A DNA stretch of 48,199 nucleotides from contig CALAEY010000054.1 of NCBI GenBank assembly GCA_937891085.1, positions 1-48,199 on the forward strand, in the 5' to 3' direction. Each line of letters begins with the position of its first letter. Position 1 is the first letter of the stretch. Below, in pieces: positions 32,884 through 42,250 of this stretch. The position numbers were made by a program, and so were the translations under genes. The notes under the pieces are model-generated. The model was not told the origin of the DNA. It saw only the letters and a list, made by a program, of their open reading frames with translations, and did not search any database. This DNA comes from an uncultured Prevotellaceae bacterium (GTDB lineage Bacteria > Bacteroidota > Bacteroidia > Bacteroidales > Bacteroidaceae).

Positions 32884-34419
32884 TTAGCAGCGCTTGTCCA
32901 GATAAGGCAATACATAAGGCTTGCGATACTCGTAGTAGTACAGACGGTGAGCAGCAGCTTCCTTGTCGTTGCCTACGAATGTGCGAGTTGCAGGATTCCA
33001 CTTCACTGGACGACCCAGCTCGTAAGCGATGTTGCAGAGGCAGCAGAATACTGCGCTTGAAACACCAGCCTCTACAGGAGCGATAGGTTGCTGACGGCTG
33101 CGTACACAGTCGATGAAGTTCTGCATGTGTGGAGAACTGGTCTCGAAGTTCTGAGCCTGCTGACGCTGGCCACCACGCTCTGCCTGAGCAGCACGACGGC
33201 TGTACTCTTCGAACATACGCTGACGCTCCTCGGCAGTCATCATACGTGGCTTGTTGCCGCGCAGATTCTCTGGGATGAGTGAGTTGTCAGAGCACTCCAG
33301 ATAACCACGAGCTACGTTGATCCAACCCTTGGTACCGATGAACTTCAGACCCTGAGCGTTAGGATTGTCCTCACCGTCGATTTCCTTAGTCAGGTAAGGA
33401 TGCTCCATCAGGATGGTACCGTTCGGATAGCGAGCTGAATAAGCCTCACCCTCGTTCTGGTAGCCACGTGGATAGTACTCAACTGGCTGCAGACCGTCGA
33501 AGCCCATAGCGCAGTTGGCGATGTCGTGCATGTGAGCACCCCAGTCAGCGGTGTAACCGTTACCAGTCTCACGATACCAACGCCATGCGCCCCAGAATGC
33601 CTCACGCTTCTCAGCAACCACAACGGTGGTCTTACCATTCTTGGTAACTGTCTGCTCCAGAGTGATAGGAGGACAGAGCTGGTCGTTGTACTCAATCTGA
33701 GGATCATTCAACGGGCCGAGCCACAGGTTGAAGTTCAGGTTAGCAGGGATAGGCTGAACGCCACCGAACTCCTCGTACATCTTAGCAATAGGACGGGCTG
33801 GATCACCAACCTTAGAATAGATCTTCTCTACATGGCCGATGGCACCTGCCTGAATCAGCTCAATAGCCTTCTGGAACTCGCCGCTTGAACGCTGCTGGCT
33901 TCCAGTTTGGAATACGCGCTTGTTCTGACGAACAGCATCTTGCATGGCATAGCCCTCGGTGATGGTGTAGGTCAGAGGTTTCTGGCAGTAAACATCCTTA
34001 CCAGCCTGGCAAGCATGGATAGCCATCAGAGTGTGCCAGTGGTCTGGAGAAGCTACCTCTACAGCGTCGATATCTCTGCGCTCCAGAAGCTGCTCATACT
34101 GCTCATACTTGTCACAACGCTCGTTCATGCCCTTTGACTTCTGCCAAGCATTAACGCGGCGCATGAAACGCTCTGTCTTGTTAGTGTCAACATCGCAGCA
34201 AGCTGCAACCTGTACACCAGCACATCCAGCAAAACCACCGAAGTCGTTCAGTGCCTGCTGACCAAGGCCGATAAAGCCTAACACTACGCGATCGCTAGGA
34301 GCGACCTTTACACCGTCCTGTGCCCAGCTTGGCATGATAGTCAAGCTTGACAGGCCGAGGGCTGACAGACGCAGGAAGTTTCTGCGGCTCATACCCTTGT
34401 TCTCTGTGTTTTTAGTCAT
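32884..34419 (-). CDS. Tat-exported Gfo/Idh/MocA-family oxidoreductase
   Basis: 511 residues. Twin-arginine signal 'SRRNFLRLSALGLSSLT' is followed by a Rossmann domain ('VVLGFIGLGQQ', 'AACCDVD', 'EVASPDHWHTLMA', 'VYCQKPLTYT' with the conserved Lys of the EKP motif). A C-terminal substrate domain has 'DWGAHMHDIANCAMGF'. Members of this exported group act on sugars or glycosides using bound NAD(P). The substrate is unknown, and I see no specific reason to call it GH109. A Gln-rich stretch (about 425-445) precedes the end. The S9 peptidase gene lies 71 bases upstream on the same strand; no separate promoter is evident, so they may form an operon. Confidence 0.88.
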   Translation of the reverse strand: MTKNTENKGMSRRNFLRLSALGLSSLTIMPSWAQDGVKVAPSDRVVLGFIGLGQQALNDFGGFAGCAGVQVAACCDVDTNKTERFMRRVNAWQKSKGMNERCDKYEQYEQLLERRDIDAVEVASPDHWHTLMAIHACQAGKDVYCQKPLTYTITEGYAMQDAVRQNKRVFQTGSQQRSSGEFQKAIELIQAGAIGHVEKIYSKVGDPARPIAKMYEEFGGVQPIPANLNFNLWLGPLNDPQIEYNDQLCPPITLEQTVTKNGKTTVVVAEKREAFWGAWRWYRETGNGYTADWGAHMHDIANCAMGFDGLQPVEYYPRGYQNEGEAYSARYPNGTILMEHPYLTKEIDGEDNPNAQGLKFIGTKGWINVARGYLECSDNSLIPENLRGNKPRMMTAEERQRMFEEYSRRAAQAERGGQRQQAQNFETSSPHMQNFIDCVRSRQQPIAPVEAGVSSAVFCCLCNIAYELGRPVKWNPATRTFVGNDKEAAAHRLYYYEYRKPYVLPYLDKRC

Positions 34420-34490
34420 AACTGTTGTTTTTAATAAAAAGATTGTTAGTAAAACTATTTAATATAGTAATTTCTATTCTATATCCTCAA

Positions 34491-36584
34491 TTATTTCAGC
34501 CACTTATCCAGCCATTCGAAGAAGGTGCGCTGCCACAGGATTCCGTTTTGTGGTTTCAGCACCCAGTGATTTTCGTCTGGGAAGATTAGCAACTCTGCTG
34601 GCACGCCACGCATCTTCGCGGCATCAAAAGCAGCCATGGCTTGATTGGCCAGGATACGATAGTCACGCTCACCGTGGATACACAGAATAGGCGTATCCCA
34701 CTTGTCCACAAACTTATGTGGTGAGTTAGCAAACGTGCGCTGTGCGATGGCATTCTGCTTCTCCCAGAAGGCACCACCCATATCCCAGTTGGCAAACCAT
34801 TTCTCCTCTGTCTCCAGGTATTGCATCTCCATATTAAAGATACCATCGTGTGCGATGAATGCCTTGAAACGCTTGTCGTGGTTTCCTGCCAACCAATAGA
34901 CAGAGAAACCTCCGAAGCTGGCACCCACACACCCCAGTCTGTTTTCATCTACGAAAGGCTCCTTGGCCATTTCGTCAATAGCTGTAAAGTAGTCTTTCAT
35001 GCACTGACCGCCATAGTCACCGCTGATGGCCTCGTTCCACTCAATGCCGAAACCTGGCAGACCACGACGGTTTGGCGCCACGATAATATAGTCGTTGGCA
35101 GCCATCATCTGGAAGTTCCAACGATAGCTCCAGAACTGGCTAACAGGACTCTGTGGGCCACCTTCACAGAAGAGCAGGGTGGGGTACTTCTTATTCGGAT
35201 CGAACTTAGGTGGATAAATTACCCATGTCAGCATGTCCTTGCCATCAGTAGTCTTCATCCAGCGAGCTTCCACCTTGCCAAACTCCATCTGGTCGTAGAG
35301 ATGCTTGTTCTCCGTAGTGAGCTGCTTGATCATGCCTCCAGGTGTCTTGTCCACCAGATAGATCTCATCGCCCATGCTCATGGAGTGGCGTTTGGTTACC
35401 AATTTATCACCGCAGAGTGCTATGCCTCCATAGTCATATTGACCTTCAGTGATTTGTGTCACTGCATCACCCTTCTGCAAGTCATAGTAGTAGATGTGAG
35501 TTTCACCGTGCCATACGCTCACGCCAAACAGGCCTTGAGAGTTGGCATCCCAGATGAATTCATCCACGTTGGTCTCTAATGCCTGACTAACGAAACGCTT
35601 CTCACCTGTCTGCAAGTCCATGATAAAGAGACGATTGAGGTCAGATTCATATCCATCATGCTCCATGCTCAGCCAAGCAATGTACTTTCCGTCGGGAGAA
35701 TACTGTGGATTCGTATCATAACCGAAGTTGTCGGCAGTGATGTCCACTACCTGCTTCGTTGCGATATCGTAGATATAGATATCAGAGTTCGTAGAGATGG
35801 CATACTCCAAGCCAGTCTTCTTTCGGCAAGTATATGCTATCTTCGTGCCATCGGAACTCCAAGCCAGTTGTTCCATACCGCCAAAAGGTTTCATCGGGCT
35901 TTCATAAGGCTCACCTTCCAGCAGATCGGTGATGTTTGTCAGTCCATTTTCAGTCAGGTCTGCCACGAAAGGATGCGGTGCCGTGGTGGTCCATTCATCC
36001 CAATGCTTGTACATCAGGTCGGTCACGATGATACCACTTGTTTTCTGCAGGTCTGGATATTTATCCTGTGTGCTTGGAATGGTCTTTACTTGAGCCACGA
36101 AGAGTACCTTCGTACCATCAGGTGAGAAACTGAAACCCTCCATGTCACCGTCGTAGAATGTGCGTTGACGCTTTGAAGTGCCATCGGGATTCATCTCCCA
36201 AATCTGACTGCTGCCGCTTTCACTGGAGAGGTAGGCCAGTTTGCCGTTGTTCATCCACACAGGCTGGCCTTCTCTAAAGCTGCTGCGTGTGATTTGGCTG
36301 TTTTCGCTGCCATCGGCTTTCATTACGAAGAGTTCGCTGTTGCTGCGATTCTGGGGTACGCTGTAATATGAAACGGTATAAGCAATGTGTTGCTGATCAG
36401 GAGCCACAGCCACATCTCCGATGCGCCCCATGGCCCAAAGAGCCTCTGGTGTCATGCGGTTCCCCTCAATGCGTATGTCAGAACGTCCGATGATAGGCTC
36501 ATCAGCAACATTCTCCTTTACCGTACCATTACAGGCAGAAAGTGCAACAGTAACAGACATTATTAAAAACTTACTAAGTTTCAT
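34491..36584 (-). CDS. S9-family prolyl oligopeptidase-like lipoprotein (DPP5-like)
   Basis: 697 residues. A lipoprotein signal (MKLSKFLIMSVTVALSAC, Cys at 18) precedes a beta-propeller of 'SPDG'-type repeats (about 45-420). The C-terminal alpha/beta hydrolase has nucleophile S556 in 'GASFGG', the acid in 'GERDYRI' and His in 'DENHWVLKP'. It is probably a periplasmic dipeptidyl peptidase cleaving short peptides, consistent with the peptide transporter encoded elsewhere in the window. Length and layout fit DPP5/acylaminoacyl-peptidase-like proteins of Bacteroidales. Confidence 0.9.
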   Translation of the reverse strand: MKLSKFLIMSVTVALSACNGTVKENVADEPIIGRSDIRIEGNRMTPEALWAMGRIGDVAVAPDQQHIAYTVSYYSVPQNRSNSELFVMKADGSENSQITRSSFREGQPVWMNNGKLAYLSSESGSSQIWEMNPDGTSKRQRTFYDGDMEGFSFSPDGTKVLFVAQVKTIPSTQDKYPDLQKTSGIIVTDLMYKHWDEWTTTAPHPFVADLTENGLTNITDLLEGEPYESPMKPFGGMEQLAWSSDGTKIAYTCRKKTGLEYAISTNSDIYIYDIATKQVVDITADNFGYDTNPQYSPDGKYIAWLSMEHDGYESDLNRLFIMDLQTGEKRFVSQALETNVDEFIWDANSQGLFGVSVWHGETHIYYYDLQKGDAVTQITEGQYDYGGIALCGDKLVTKRHSMSMGDEIYLVDKTPGGMIKQLTTENKHLYDQMEFGKVEARWMKTTDGKDMLTWVIYPPKFDPNKKYPTLLFCEGGPQSPVSQFWSYRWNFQMMAANDYIIVAPNRRGLPGFGIEWNEAISGDYGGQCMKDYFTAIDEMAKEPFVDENRLGCVGASFGGFSVYWLAGNHDKRFKAFIAHDGIFNMEMQYLETEEKWFANWDMGGAFWEKQNAIAQRTFANSPHKFVDKWDTPILCIHGERDYRILANQAMAAFDAAKMRGVPAELLIFPDENHWVLKPQNGILWQRTFFEWLDKWLK

Positions 36585-36646
36585 ATATTACAATAAGGTG
36601 TTACCCTTAAATCCCTAAAAAGGGAACATACATCCAAATTTTCGCC

Positions 36647-36654
36647 CAAAGTTA
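36647..36654 (-). promoter_or_regulatory. -7 box for the S9 peptidase
   Basis: TAACTTTG on the minus strand, 62 bases before the ATG; -33 box not clear. Confidence 0.5.
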
Positions 36655-36722
36655 TAAAATATTTTAATTATAATCACTATCTTAGTGCCATAAAAAATAA
36701 AAAAGTATTAAAAAAGTGACTT

Positions 36723-38690
36723 ATGAAACGAAATCTGATGATTATTTCTCTGCTGTTTTGCCTGTCGCTACATGCCCAAGTAAACAGACTTACAGTACAG
36801 GTTGATAAGCTGGGGGCACCCATACAGTCTACTATGTATGGCATCTTTTTCGAGGATATAAACTTCGCTGCAGATGGTGGCCTCTATGGTGAACTGGTAA
36901 AGAATCGCTCGTTTGAATTTCCCCAGACGTTGCAAGGATGGAAGGCTTTCGGACAGTGGGAGGTTCGTACCGACGGACCTTTCGAGCGTAATCCTCACTA
37001 TGTGCGACTGAAGAGTGCCGCTCATCCCCACCGTCATACAGGCCTTGAGAATGAAGGCTTTTTCGGCATCGGGGTGAAAGCAGGTGAAACCTATCGATTC
37101 AGTGTGTGGGCCCGCATCCCCGACGGAAAAGAAGCAGGAAAGATACGGGTGGAGCTGATAAACCCCAAGTCGATGGACGAACGTCAGGGATTGGCTTCCC
37201 AAGAAATCACCATCGACAAACAGCAATGGACCAAGTATCAAGTAGAGCTGACTCCCACCGCCACCGAGCCTAAAGCCCGTCTGCGCATCTTCCTATTGGG
37301 CGATATGTCTGTAGATGTGGAGCATGTCTCCCTTTTCCCCGTGGATACGTGGCAGGGACATGAGAACGGGTTGCGGAAGGATTTGGCACAAGCACTGTAC
37401 GACCTGCATCCCGGAATCTTCCGTTTCCCTGGTGGCTGTATCGTAGAGGGAACCGATCTTGATACCCGTTATAATTGGAAGAATTCAGTGGGGCCAGTAG
37501 AAAACCGTCCGTTGAACCAAAACCGTTGGCAATATACTTTCGACTATAAGTTCTTCCCCGATTATTATCAGAGCTATGGCCTTGGCTTCTATGAATACTT
37601 CTTGCTCTCAGAAGAGATAGGTGCTGAGCCTCTGCCAGTTATCAGCGTGGGTTTAGCTTGTCAGTTCCAGAATGATGATGAAAGCGCCCATGTGCCTGTG
37701 GCAGAGCTTGATCCTTACATCCAAGACGCTCTGGATCTCATCGAGTTTGCCAATGGTGGTACCGATACTAAGTGGGGTAGGGTACGTGCTGATATGGGGC
37801 ACCCAGAACCCTTCCACATGAAGTTCCTTGCCATAGGCAATGAGCAGTGGGGAGAAACTTATCCGCAGCATCTGGAACCCTTTGTGAAGGCCATTCGCAA
37901 GCAGCATCCGGAAATCAAACTGGTGGGCAGTGCTGGTCCTAACTCCGAAGGCGAACAGTTCGACTACCTGTGGCCTGAGATGAAGCGTTTAGGAGCAGAC
38001 TTGGTAGATGAACATTTCTACCGCAATGAAAAGTGGTTCCTCAGCCAGGGAGCCCGTTATGACAACTACGATCGTAAGGGACCGAAGGTTTTTGCCGGAG
38101 AATATGCCTGCCATGGTACAGGAAAGAAGTGGAACCACTACTACGCCTCACTCCTCGAAGCTGCCTTCATGACGGGATTGGAGCGCAATGCCGATGTGGT
38201 GCACATGGCTACCTATGCACCGCTCTTCGCCCATGTAGAAGGGTGGCAGTGGCGTCCAGACCTCATTTGGTTTGACAATCTGGAGTGTGTACGTACAGTG
38301 AGCTATTATGTACAGCAACTCTATGGCACCCATAAGGGTACCAATGCGCTGAAGCTCACTATGAATGGGAAAAATGTTACTGGAGCTGAGGGTCAGAATG
38401 GCCTTTTTGCAAGTGCAGTGTATGATGCCCAGAATGGCTCCTACATTGTGAAGGTTGCTAATACATCCGACCACTACCAGAGCATAGATGTTCAGTTCGC
38501 TGGCATGAAGAAAGGCACATCTCTCACATCAGGAAGTCGCATTCTGCTTACCTCACCTGATATGGATGCCGAGAACACCATCGAGCAACCCGCGCTTATC
38601 GTGCCACAAGAGCAGACCATTCGTGTCAGCGGACAGTCGCTTTCTGCCGATCTGCCGCCATACAGCTTCGCAGTTTTTCAAGTAAAATGA
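36723..38690 (+). CDS. GH51 alpha-L-arabinofuranosidase
   Basis: 655 residues, signal peptide 1-18 (…SLHAQ). A CBM-like beta-sandwich lies at about 70-210 inside the N-terminal part. The TIM barrel follows with 'IFRFPGGCIVEG', acid/base E374 in 'IGNEQWG' and nucleophile E460 in 'FAGEYACHG'. The C-terminal beta domain closes the protein. It releases terminal arabinose from arabinan or arabinoxylan in the periplasm or at the cell surface. No SusCD pair is nearby, so it is not in a typical polysaccharide locus. Confidence 0.94.
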   Translation: MKRNLMIISLLFCLSLHAQVNRLTVQVDKLGAPIQSTMYGIFFEDINFAADGGLYGELVKNRSFEFPQTLQGWKAFGQWEVRTDGPFERNPHYVRLKSAAHPHRHTGLENEGFFGIGVKAGETYRFSVWARIPDGKEAGKIRVELINPKSMDERQGLASQEITIDKQQWTKYQVELTPTATEPKARLRIFLLGDMSVDVEHVSLFPVDTWQGHENGLRKDLAQALYDLHPGIFRFPGGCIVEGTDLDTRYNWKNSVGPVENRPLNQNRWQYTFDYKFFPDYYQSYGLGFYEYFLLSEEIGAEPLPVISVGLACQFQNDDESAHVPVAELDPYIQDALDLIEFANGGTDTKWGRVRADMGHPEPFHMKFLAIGNEQWGETYPQHLEPFVKAIRKQHPEIKLVGSAGPNSEGEQFDYLWPEMKRLGADLVDEHFYRNEKWFLSQGARYDNYDRKGPKVFAGEYACHGTGKKWNHYYASLLEAAFMTGLERNADVVHMATYAPLFAHVEGWQWRPDLIWFDNLECVRTVSYYVQQLYGTHKGTNALKLTMNGKNVTGAEGQNGLFASAVYDAQNGSYIVKVANTSDHYQSIDVQFAGMKKGTSLTSGSRILLTSPDMDAENTIEQPALIVPQEQTIRVSGQSLSADLPPYSFAVFQVK

Positions 38691-38727
38691 ATACAAATGT
38701 CAGATAGCATACCGATTGGATATATTA

Positions 38728-38763
38728 AAGATGGCCAGCCATAACGTTATGGCTGGCCATCTT
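38728..38763. terminator. 36-bp perfect palindrome, bidirectional terminator
   Basis: Fully self-complementary over 18 bp each side, between convergent genes, with A/T at both feet. Confidence 0.8.
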
Positions 38764-38790
38764 ATTCAATACCTTAGCAATATAAATATG

Positions 38791-39672
38791 CTATCGGCCA
38801 TCAAGGAAAGACTTCACGTTGCTATAGGCCGTCTCCAAATCCTTCAGCATCTGCTTGGAACCAAAGATTTCGATGGTGTACCATCCATCATAGCCCCGAT
38901 CCTCCATCTTCTGTAGCACAGTCTCAATCTTAGAGCACCCCGTCCCTGCAGGTACTGGAGTCATGTCATCCAGGCTCGCACGGTCTTTCACGTGCACGTG
39001 GCGCACCCTGCCTTTCAGTGTCTCAAATGCTTCCACTGGATCCTCACCAGCGAAAGTGAAGTTGCCAATGTCGAATGCTACACCTAAGCTCTTTGAACGG
39101 CTCAGAAGGTCCTGCAGTCGTTCGGTGCCATAACATAGAGAGGCCTTGTTGTCAAAACTCTCAACCACTAAATCAATTCCTTCCGCTTGGCAACGAGCAG
39201 CGAAATCAGCTACGTGCTGTCGTATAGTCTCAGCATCCTCTGGAGTAGCATTCTGTGGCAGCGTATTGGGTACCAGCATGAGGTGAGGGTAACCGTGTCG
39301 TTTCACAAAGTTGATGCCAGCTTCTTCCAAATCGCCCCATCCTGCACGGAAAAAACCTCGCGCGGAGTTGGTATCGATAGTATCCACATGCTCAGCGCCC
39401 AGATAATTGATGTGGACTATGGCGCATGAGTGCCCAAAGCCCAGATTGTCGAGTATGGGGATTACATTCTCTTGATAAGGATAGACATCGGCACCAGCAT
39501 AGCCCATTTCCCTCAGCTTTATGGCAGCCTCAGTGAAGGATATGTTCTCTTGTTGGGCAATGGTGTTGATGTGCACTGCAAAAACAGAAATCTTTTTCTC
39601 TTCTACATGCTCCTGTCCTGTACAGGAGAGCAGCGTGAGAAATGCGGTGATGAGTAGTGGAATCATTCTCAT
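38791..39672 (-). CDS. Sugar phosphate isomerase/epimerase-like lipoprotein (xylose isomerase-like TIM barrel)
   Basis: 293 residues from ATG 39672, chosen because it gives a lipoprotein signal ('MRMIPLLITAFLTLLSC'); upstream codons run back into cytidine deaminase in another frame. The AP-endonuclease-2/xylose isomerase-like barrel shows 'GYAGADVYPYQ', 'LVVESFDNK', 'VAFDIGNF', 'VRHVHVKDR' and 'YTIEIFG', carrying metal-binding Glu, Asp and His. Substrate is unknown. It lies 38 bases after cdd on the same strand. Confidence 0.85.
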   Translation of the reverse strand: MRMIPLLITAFLTLLSCTGQEHVEEKKISVFAVHINTIAQQENISFTEAAIKLREMGYAGADVYPYQENVIPILDNLGFGHSCAIVHINYLGAEHVDTIDTNSARGFFRAGWGDLEEAGINFVKRHGYPHLMLVPNTLPQNATPEDAETIRQHVADFAARCQAEGIDLVVESFDNKASLCYGTERLQDLLSRSKSLGVAFDIGNFTFAGEDPVEAFETLKGRVRHVHVKDRASLDDMTPVPAGTGCSKIETVLQKMEDRGYDGWYTIEIFGSKQMLKDLETAYSNVKSFLDGR

Positions 39673-39710
39673 AATTTCCAGGTTTTTATGTTGATGAATA
39701 AAGTTAGTTT

Positions 39711-40190
39711 TCACATGCTTGCAGCGCTGAAAGAGAGTGGCAGCAAGTCTTCTACGCAGCAGATCTCTATTACCCCTTCCTCTCCATACAGTAAGGTGCG
39801 GAGAGGATGTTTGCTGCGTTCTTGCGTCTCCAGCATCACCTGTCGACAGGCGCCACATGGTGCCGTTGCATGTGTGGTAAATGCTCCTTTTTCATTGCGT
39901 GCTGCGATAGCGAGTGTTTTAACGCCAACTTCCGGAAAGGTTGAGTTGGCGTAGAAGAGAGTAGTACGCTCTGCGCATGTGCCGCTGGGATAAGCTGCGT
40001 TCTCCTGATTGGAACCGCAGATTACTTCTTCATTGTCCAATAGCGCTGCTGCGCCTACACTAAAGTGTGAATAGGGAGCATAGCTATGGTATGAGGCTTT
40101 CTTGGCAGCTTCAATGAGTTTTTGGTCCTCTGCACTTAGTTCGTCGTAAGCATAGAGTCGAAAAGATATTTCAGGTCTAATCTCTTTCAT
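39711..40190 (-). CDS. cdd: Cytidine deaminase
   Basis: 159 residues. Zinc and catalytic motif C72-A-E74 ('SGTCAERTTLF') and 'PCGACRQ' (C112 and C115), with 'YSHFSVGAAAL' at the substrate site. It deaminates cytidine and deoxycytidine in pyrimidine salvage. A -7 box TATCTTTG lies at 40217-40224. Confidence 0.95.
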   Translation of the reverse strand: MKEIRPEISFRLYAYDELSAEDQKLIEAAKKASYHSYAPYSHFSVGAAALLDNEEVICGSNQENAAYPSGTCAERTTLFYANSTFPEVGVKTLAIAARNEKGAFTTHATAPCGACRQVMLETQERSKHPLRTLLYGEEGVIEICCVEDLLPLSFSAASM

Positions 40191-40216
40191 GATATTAAAT
40201 GTGTAGATTCTTGAAG

Positions 40217-40253
40217 CAAAGATACGAAAGAGATTGGATTTTTGCTATATTTG
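40217..40253. promoter_or_regulatory. Divergent -7 boxes for cdd and the glucosaminidase gene
   Basis: TATCTTTG on the minus strand (40217-40224) faces cdd; TATATTTG on the plus strand (40246-40253) faces the glucosaminidase gene. The plus box overlaps a possible TTG start at 40242 and argues for ATG 40275. Confidence 0.6.
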
Positions 40254-40274
40254 CACCAGAAAGTTGAAAAAATA

Positions 40275-41204
40275 ATGATTGAAATGAAAAAACATAAATT
40301 CATAGCCGTGCTGGTCACTTTATTATTGTTTAGCCTCCAAGCATCAGCACAGCGTCGCAACACTGCTTACAATAATTACATCCGAGATTATGCCGACTTG
40401 GCAGTTGATCAGATGAAACGCTATAAGATTCCTGCCAGTATCACGCTTTCACAGGGCCTTTTGGAAAGTGGGGCAGGGCAGAGTACCTTGGCACGAAGGA
40501 GTAATAACCACTTTGGCATCAAATGTGGCAACAACTGGACGGGACGCTCCGTACGTGCCAACGACGACTTGCCCAATGAGTGCTTTCGCGCCTATAGCAA
40601 TGTGAAAGACTCCTACGAAGACCACTCTAAGTTTCTCACACAGAACCGCCGCTACGCCTCTCTCTTCGACTTAAAGCAGACCGACTATCGTGGTTGGGCA
40701 CAAGGTTTGAAGAAAGCTGGCTATGCTACCGATAAGTCGTATGCTACCAAGCTCATCTCCATTATAGAGGACTATGAGCTTTATAAATATGACACTAAGT
40801 CCATGAGCAAGAAGGAAGAGCGTCGATGGCAGAAACAACTCAAAAAGAAACCTTGGTTGGCCAATCCGCATGATGTCTATATAGCCAACGACATCGCCTA
40901 TGTTATCGCACGTGACGGTGATACCTTCGCCCTACTCAGTGGTGAATTTGGCATCAGCAAGAGTAAACTCGTCAAATACAACGAACTAGAGAAGAGCTAT
41001 ACCCTTATGGATGGAGATATCATTTACCTGAATAAGAAAAATAAAAAGTCCCTCTCCAATACCATCTATCATGTGGTGCGTGACGGTGACTCTATGCACT
41101 CCATCTCTCAGATTTACGGTATTCAGCTTAAGAGCCTCTATAAACTCAATCGCATCAAGGCCGACTATGTGCCAGAGGTGGGTGGGCGTATTTACTTGAA
41201 GTAA
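40275..41204 (+). CDS. Glucosaminidase-domain and LysM peptidoglycan hydrolase
   Basis: 309 residues; ATG 40284 is also possible. A signal peptide (…LLLFSLQASAQ) precedes a mannosyl-glycoprotein endo-beta-N-acetylglucosaminidase-like domain (about 30-160; 'ITLSQGLLESGAGQSTLARRSNNHFGIKC' holds the catalytic Glu). One LysM-like region at about 210-255 and a clear LysM at about 262-308 ('YHVVRDGDSMHSISQIYGI') follow. It cuts peptidoglycan glycan chains in the periplasm. Confidence 0.92.
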   Translation: MIEMKKHKFIAVLVTLLLFSLQASAQRRNTAYNNYIRDYADLAVDQMKRYKIPASITLSQGLLESGAGQSTLARRSNNHFGIKCGNNWTGRSVRANDDLPNECFRAYSNVKDSYEDHSKFLTQNRRYASLFDLKQTDYRGWAQGLKKAGYATDKSYATKLISIIEDYELYKYDTKSMSKKEERRWQKQLKKKPWLANPHDVYIANDIAYVIARDGDTFALLSGEFGISKSKLVKYNELEKSYTLMDGDIIYLNKKNKKSLSNTIYHVVRDGDSMHSISQIYGIQLKSLYKLNRIKADYVPEVGGRIYLK

Positions 41205-41228
41205 TGCCAATAACCAAATAAGAAAACT

Positions 41229-41441
41229 ATGGAATATGTAAAACTCGGAAATTCAGACCTCCGTGTGTCACGCATCTGTCTGGGCTTTGGCGATGCCACC
41301 ATCGGACAGCATTCTTCTGAAGACGACATCCACTATCTGGAAGAACCCTATGTGCCTCACAACCTCTCTGGCGTGATGGCCGTCAACAAACCTGTTATGG
41401 GCGAAGAGCCCGTATGGGTAAAAGCCAGCAAGAATGTGTAG
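41229..41441 (+). pseudogene. Aldo/keto reductase with large internal deletion
   Basis: 70 residues. Residues 1-30 ('MEYVKLGNSDLRVSRICLGFGD...GQHS') match the start of the Bacteroidales aldo/keto reductases. From about residue 34 on ('YLEEPYVPHNLSGVMA', '…VWVKASKNV') it matches their extreme C-terminus. The ~250 residues between, with the catalytic Tyr, Lys and His, are gone, but the frame is kept. No catalysis is possible. It overlaps the hydrolase start by 8 bases. Confidence 0.8.
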
Positions 41442-42039
41442 AGTATCTAAGAAGATCCTTTTCCTTCATGGCTTCTTTGCAAGTGGACAATGTGAACCAG
41501 CCGTAGCTTTACGCGATTCTTTCATCGGACGTGCAGAAGTACTTACGCCAGATCTTCCCATGCATCCGAAAGAATCCATCAGCTTTATACGAGAGCTGAT
41601 TGGTCGCGAAAAGCCTAACCTTCTGGTGGGCAATAGTTGCGGAGCGTTCTATGCTCAGATGTTAGCACCCGTTGTAGGTATACCAGCCTTGCTTGGAAAT
41701 CCTCACTTCCAGATGACTGCATTCCTGAAACAGCGCATTGGACAGCATCAGTATAAATCGCCACGGAAAGACAAGAATCAAAACTTTGTCATCGATGAGG
41801 CCTTGATAGATGAATTCGCGGAGGTGGAGGCACAACAGTTTCTCAATTGTAATCCTATCTATCAGGATCGCATCTGGGGCTTATTTGGCGATCAAGACAC
41901 TTTGGCACACTTTGAACCGCTCTTCTTAGAGCACTATAGCAAGTCGTTCCACTTTCCTGGAGGCCATACTCCTACGGCAGAAGAAGTTCGCACGTGGTAT
42001 GTGCCGTTGGTAGAAAAATTGCTGATGCTGTATACTTAG
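41434..42039 (+). CDS. YqiA-like alpha/beta-fold hydrolase (esterase)
   Basis: 201 residues. 'ILFLHGFFASG' is the oxyanion region, 'LLVGNSCGAFYA' has the nucleophile Ser (GNSCG), 'LFGDQDTLAH' the acid and 'FPGGHTPT' the His. It resembles the YqiA/YcfP group of small esterases. Its start lies within the aldo/keto reductase remnant. Substrate unknown. Confidence 0.85.
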   Translation: MCRVSKKILFLHGFFASGQCEPAVALRDSFIGRAEVLTPDLPMHPKESISFIRELIGREKPNLLVGNSCGAFYAQMLAPVVGIPALLGNPHFQMTAFLKQRIGQHQYKSPRKDKNQNFVIDEALIDEFAEVEAQQFLNCNPIYQDRIWGLFGDQDTLAHFEPLFLEHYSKSFHFPGGHTPTAEEVRTWYVPLVEKLLMLYT

Positions 42040-42201
42040 TCATCAGATGTCTAATTTGTTCCATGTAATAAATCTAACTAAGAAAATATTTTTGCTAGTT
42101 AGAAAAAACTATTATGGTCTTTTTATGTTAAACCATGCATGTAGCGGTAACTTTTATTCCAAAAAAGCAATGCAAAAGACTTAGTATTGAACAATTTTCT
42201 G

Positions 42202-42209
42202 TAATTTTG
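42202..42209 (+). promoter_or_regulatory. -7 box for the carboxylesterase
   Basis: TAATTTTG, 42 bases before the ATG; no clear -33 box. An inverted repeat CTAACTA/TAGTTAG lies upstream near 42074-42102. Confidence 0.5.
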
Positions 42210-42250
42210 CAACAGGAAAAACGAAATTTCACTATTTTACAGAGATTATT

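Noticed and set aside
32884..34419. Oxidoreductase as GH109 alpha-N-acetylgalactosaminidase
   Set aside because: It has a Tat signal and Rossmann fold as GH109 does, but the active-site blocks I recall for GH109 are not evident.
39673..39858. 62-residue extension of the isomerase-like lipoprotein
   Set aside because: It lies in another frame of cdd and would bury the lipoprotein signal.
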